Below, piece after piece: positions 6,723 to 7,119 of a DNA stretch of 7,119 nt. The stretch is taken from positions 1 to 7,119 of the forward strand of contig JALNVJ010000074.1 of assembly GCA_023227645.1 (NCBI GenBank), read 5' to 3'. A program made the translations under genes and the position numbers. The notes below the pieces were generated by a model. The model ran no database searches. It was not told the DNA's origin and saw nothing but the letters and a program-made list of their open reading frames with translations. The DNA is from Bacteroidales bacterium (GTDB lineage Bacteria > Bacteroidota > Bacteroidia > Bacteroidales > P3). Within the stretch, counting starts at the first letter, position 1, and every line of letters begins with the position of its first letter.

Positions 6723-7119
6723 AACTAATAATTATAAACGGACCCAACCTTAATCTATTAGAAATAAGAGAAAAGGATATATACGGAGGAATTTCTTTTG
6801 AGGATTATTTTCAAGACCTAATAAAAGACTTCCCACAAATCGAATTAGAGTATTACCAATCCAATATTGAAGGAGAAATCATAAACAAACTCCACGAAAT
6901 AGGCTTTAAATATAATGGAATAATTCTTAACGCCGGTGGCTACACACATAGTTCAGTGTCGATAGCCGATGCAGTCAAAAGCATAGAGGCTCCTGTTATT
7001 GAAGTCCATATCTCCAATATACTTAGCAGAGAACCCTTCCGCCACACAAGTTTAATTGCACCAAACTGCCAAGGTTCAATATTTGGATTTGGACTAAAAG
7101 GCTATGCCCTAGCAATAAA
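6719..7119 (+). CDS. aroQ: 3-dehydroquinate dehydratase, type II (3' end cut by window edge)
   Basis: An open frame of 133 full codons runs from the ATG at 6719, which overlaps the previous stop, to the window edge. The enzyme dehydrates 3-dehydroquinate to 3-dehydroshikimate, the third step of the shikimate pathway, as a cytosolic dodecamer. Family motifs appear in order: INGPNLNLL (6-14), Arg17, the catalytic Tyr22 in IYG, QSNIEGEIINKLHE (47-60), LNAGGYTHSSVSIADAV (70-86), the catalytic His97 in VIEVHISN, REPFRHTSLIAP (104-115) and FGFGLKGYALAI at the edge. Usual length is about 140-150 residues, so only the last few should be missing. Position 15 is Glu where the family usually has Gly (NLLG-x-RE), and NAGGYTH replaces the more common NPGAYTH. 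The second form is, as I recall, frequent in Bacteroidota. The visible catalytic residues are intact, so it is probably active. Confidence 0.96.
   Translation, partial: MKLIIINGPNLNLLEIREKDIYGGISFEDYFQDLIKDFPQIELEYYQSNIEGEIINKLHEIGFKYNGIILNAGGYTHSSVSIADAVKSIEAPVIEVHISNILSREPFRHTSLIAPNCQGSIFGFGLKGYALAI

Noticed and set aside
1..7119. Mobile element, CRISPR array, toxin-antitoxin pair or defence system
   Set aside because: No transposase, inverted terminal repeats, regular spaced repeats, small paired genes or nuclease/ATPase defence cassette is visible; the beta-CASP protein fits an RNA-processing family with no defence partners.

Overview
The window reads as ordinary chromosomal sequence from a low-GC member of the Bacteroidota. 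Four things point there. The -7 promoter elements fit the TAnnTTTG pattern. No start codon has a well-spaced Shine-Dalgarno sequence; the leaders are A/T-rich instead. The encoded proteins fit Bacteroidota families: a periplasmic-binding-like protein of the 'PBP1 and LysM' group, a DUF5106-like thioredoxin, and a Bacteroidales-like AroQ. Every complete frame is intact. I see no insertion sequence, CRISPR array, phage gene, tRNA or rRNA.

The layout is two divergent transcription units facing away from a 93-bp AT-rich gap (3292-3384). Leftward (minus strand) runs guaA (GMP synthase), then an exported type-I periplasmic-binding-like protein, then an exported beta-sandwich protein that leaves the window at base 1. 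Gaps in this unit are only 20 and 13 bp, so co-transcription is likely, from a well-formed promoter at 3321-3352.

Rightward (plus strand) runs a NorM-like MATE efflux transporter, then after an 86-bp gap with its own -7-like box a beta-CASP metallo-beta-lactamase RNase-type protein. Next, 12 bp on, is an exported thioredoxin-like protein, whose stop overlaps the start of aroQ (type II 3-dehydroquinate dehydratase) by 4 bp. aroQ is cut by the right edge of the window a few residues before its expected end.

The genes do not form one obvious pathway. guaA and aroQ are housekeeping biosynthesis, the beta-CASP protein is probably RNA processing, and three products are exported (two in the guaA unit, one before aroQ). 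The least explained parts are the two envelope or secreted genes behind guaA and the thioredoxin-like protein. I found no convincing evidence of a new multi-gene system, and the findings are scored accordingly.
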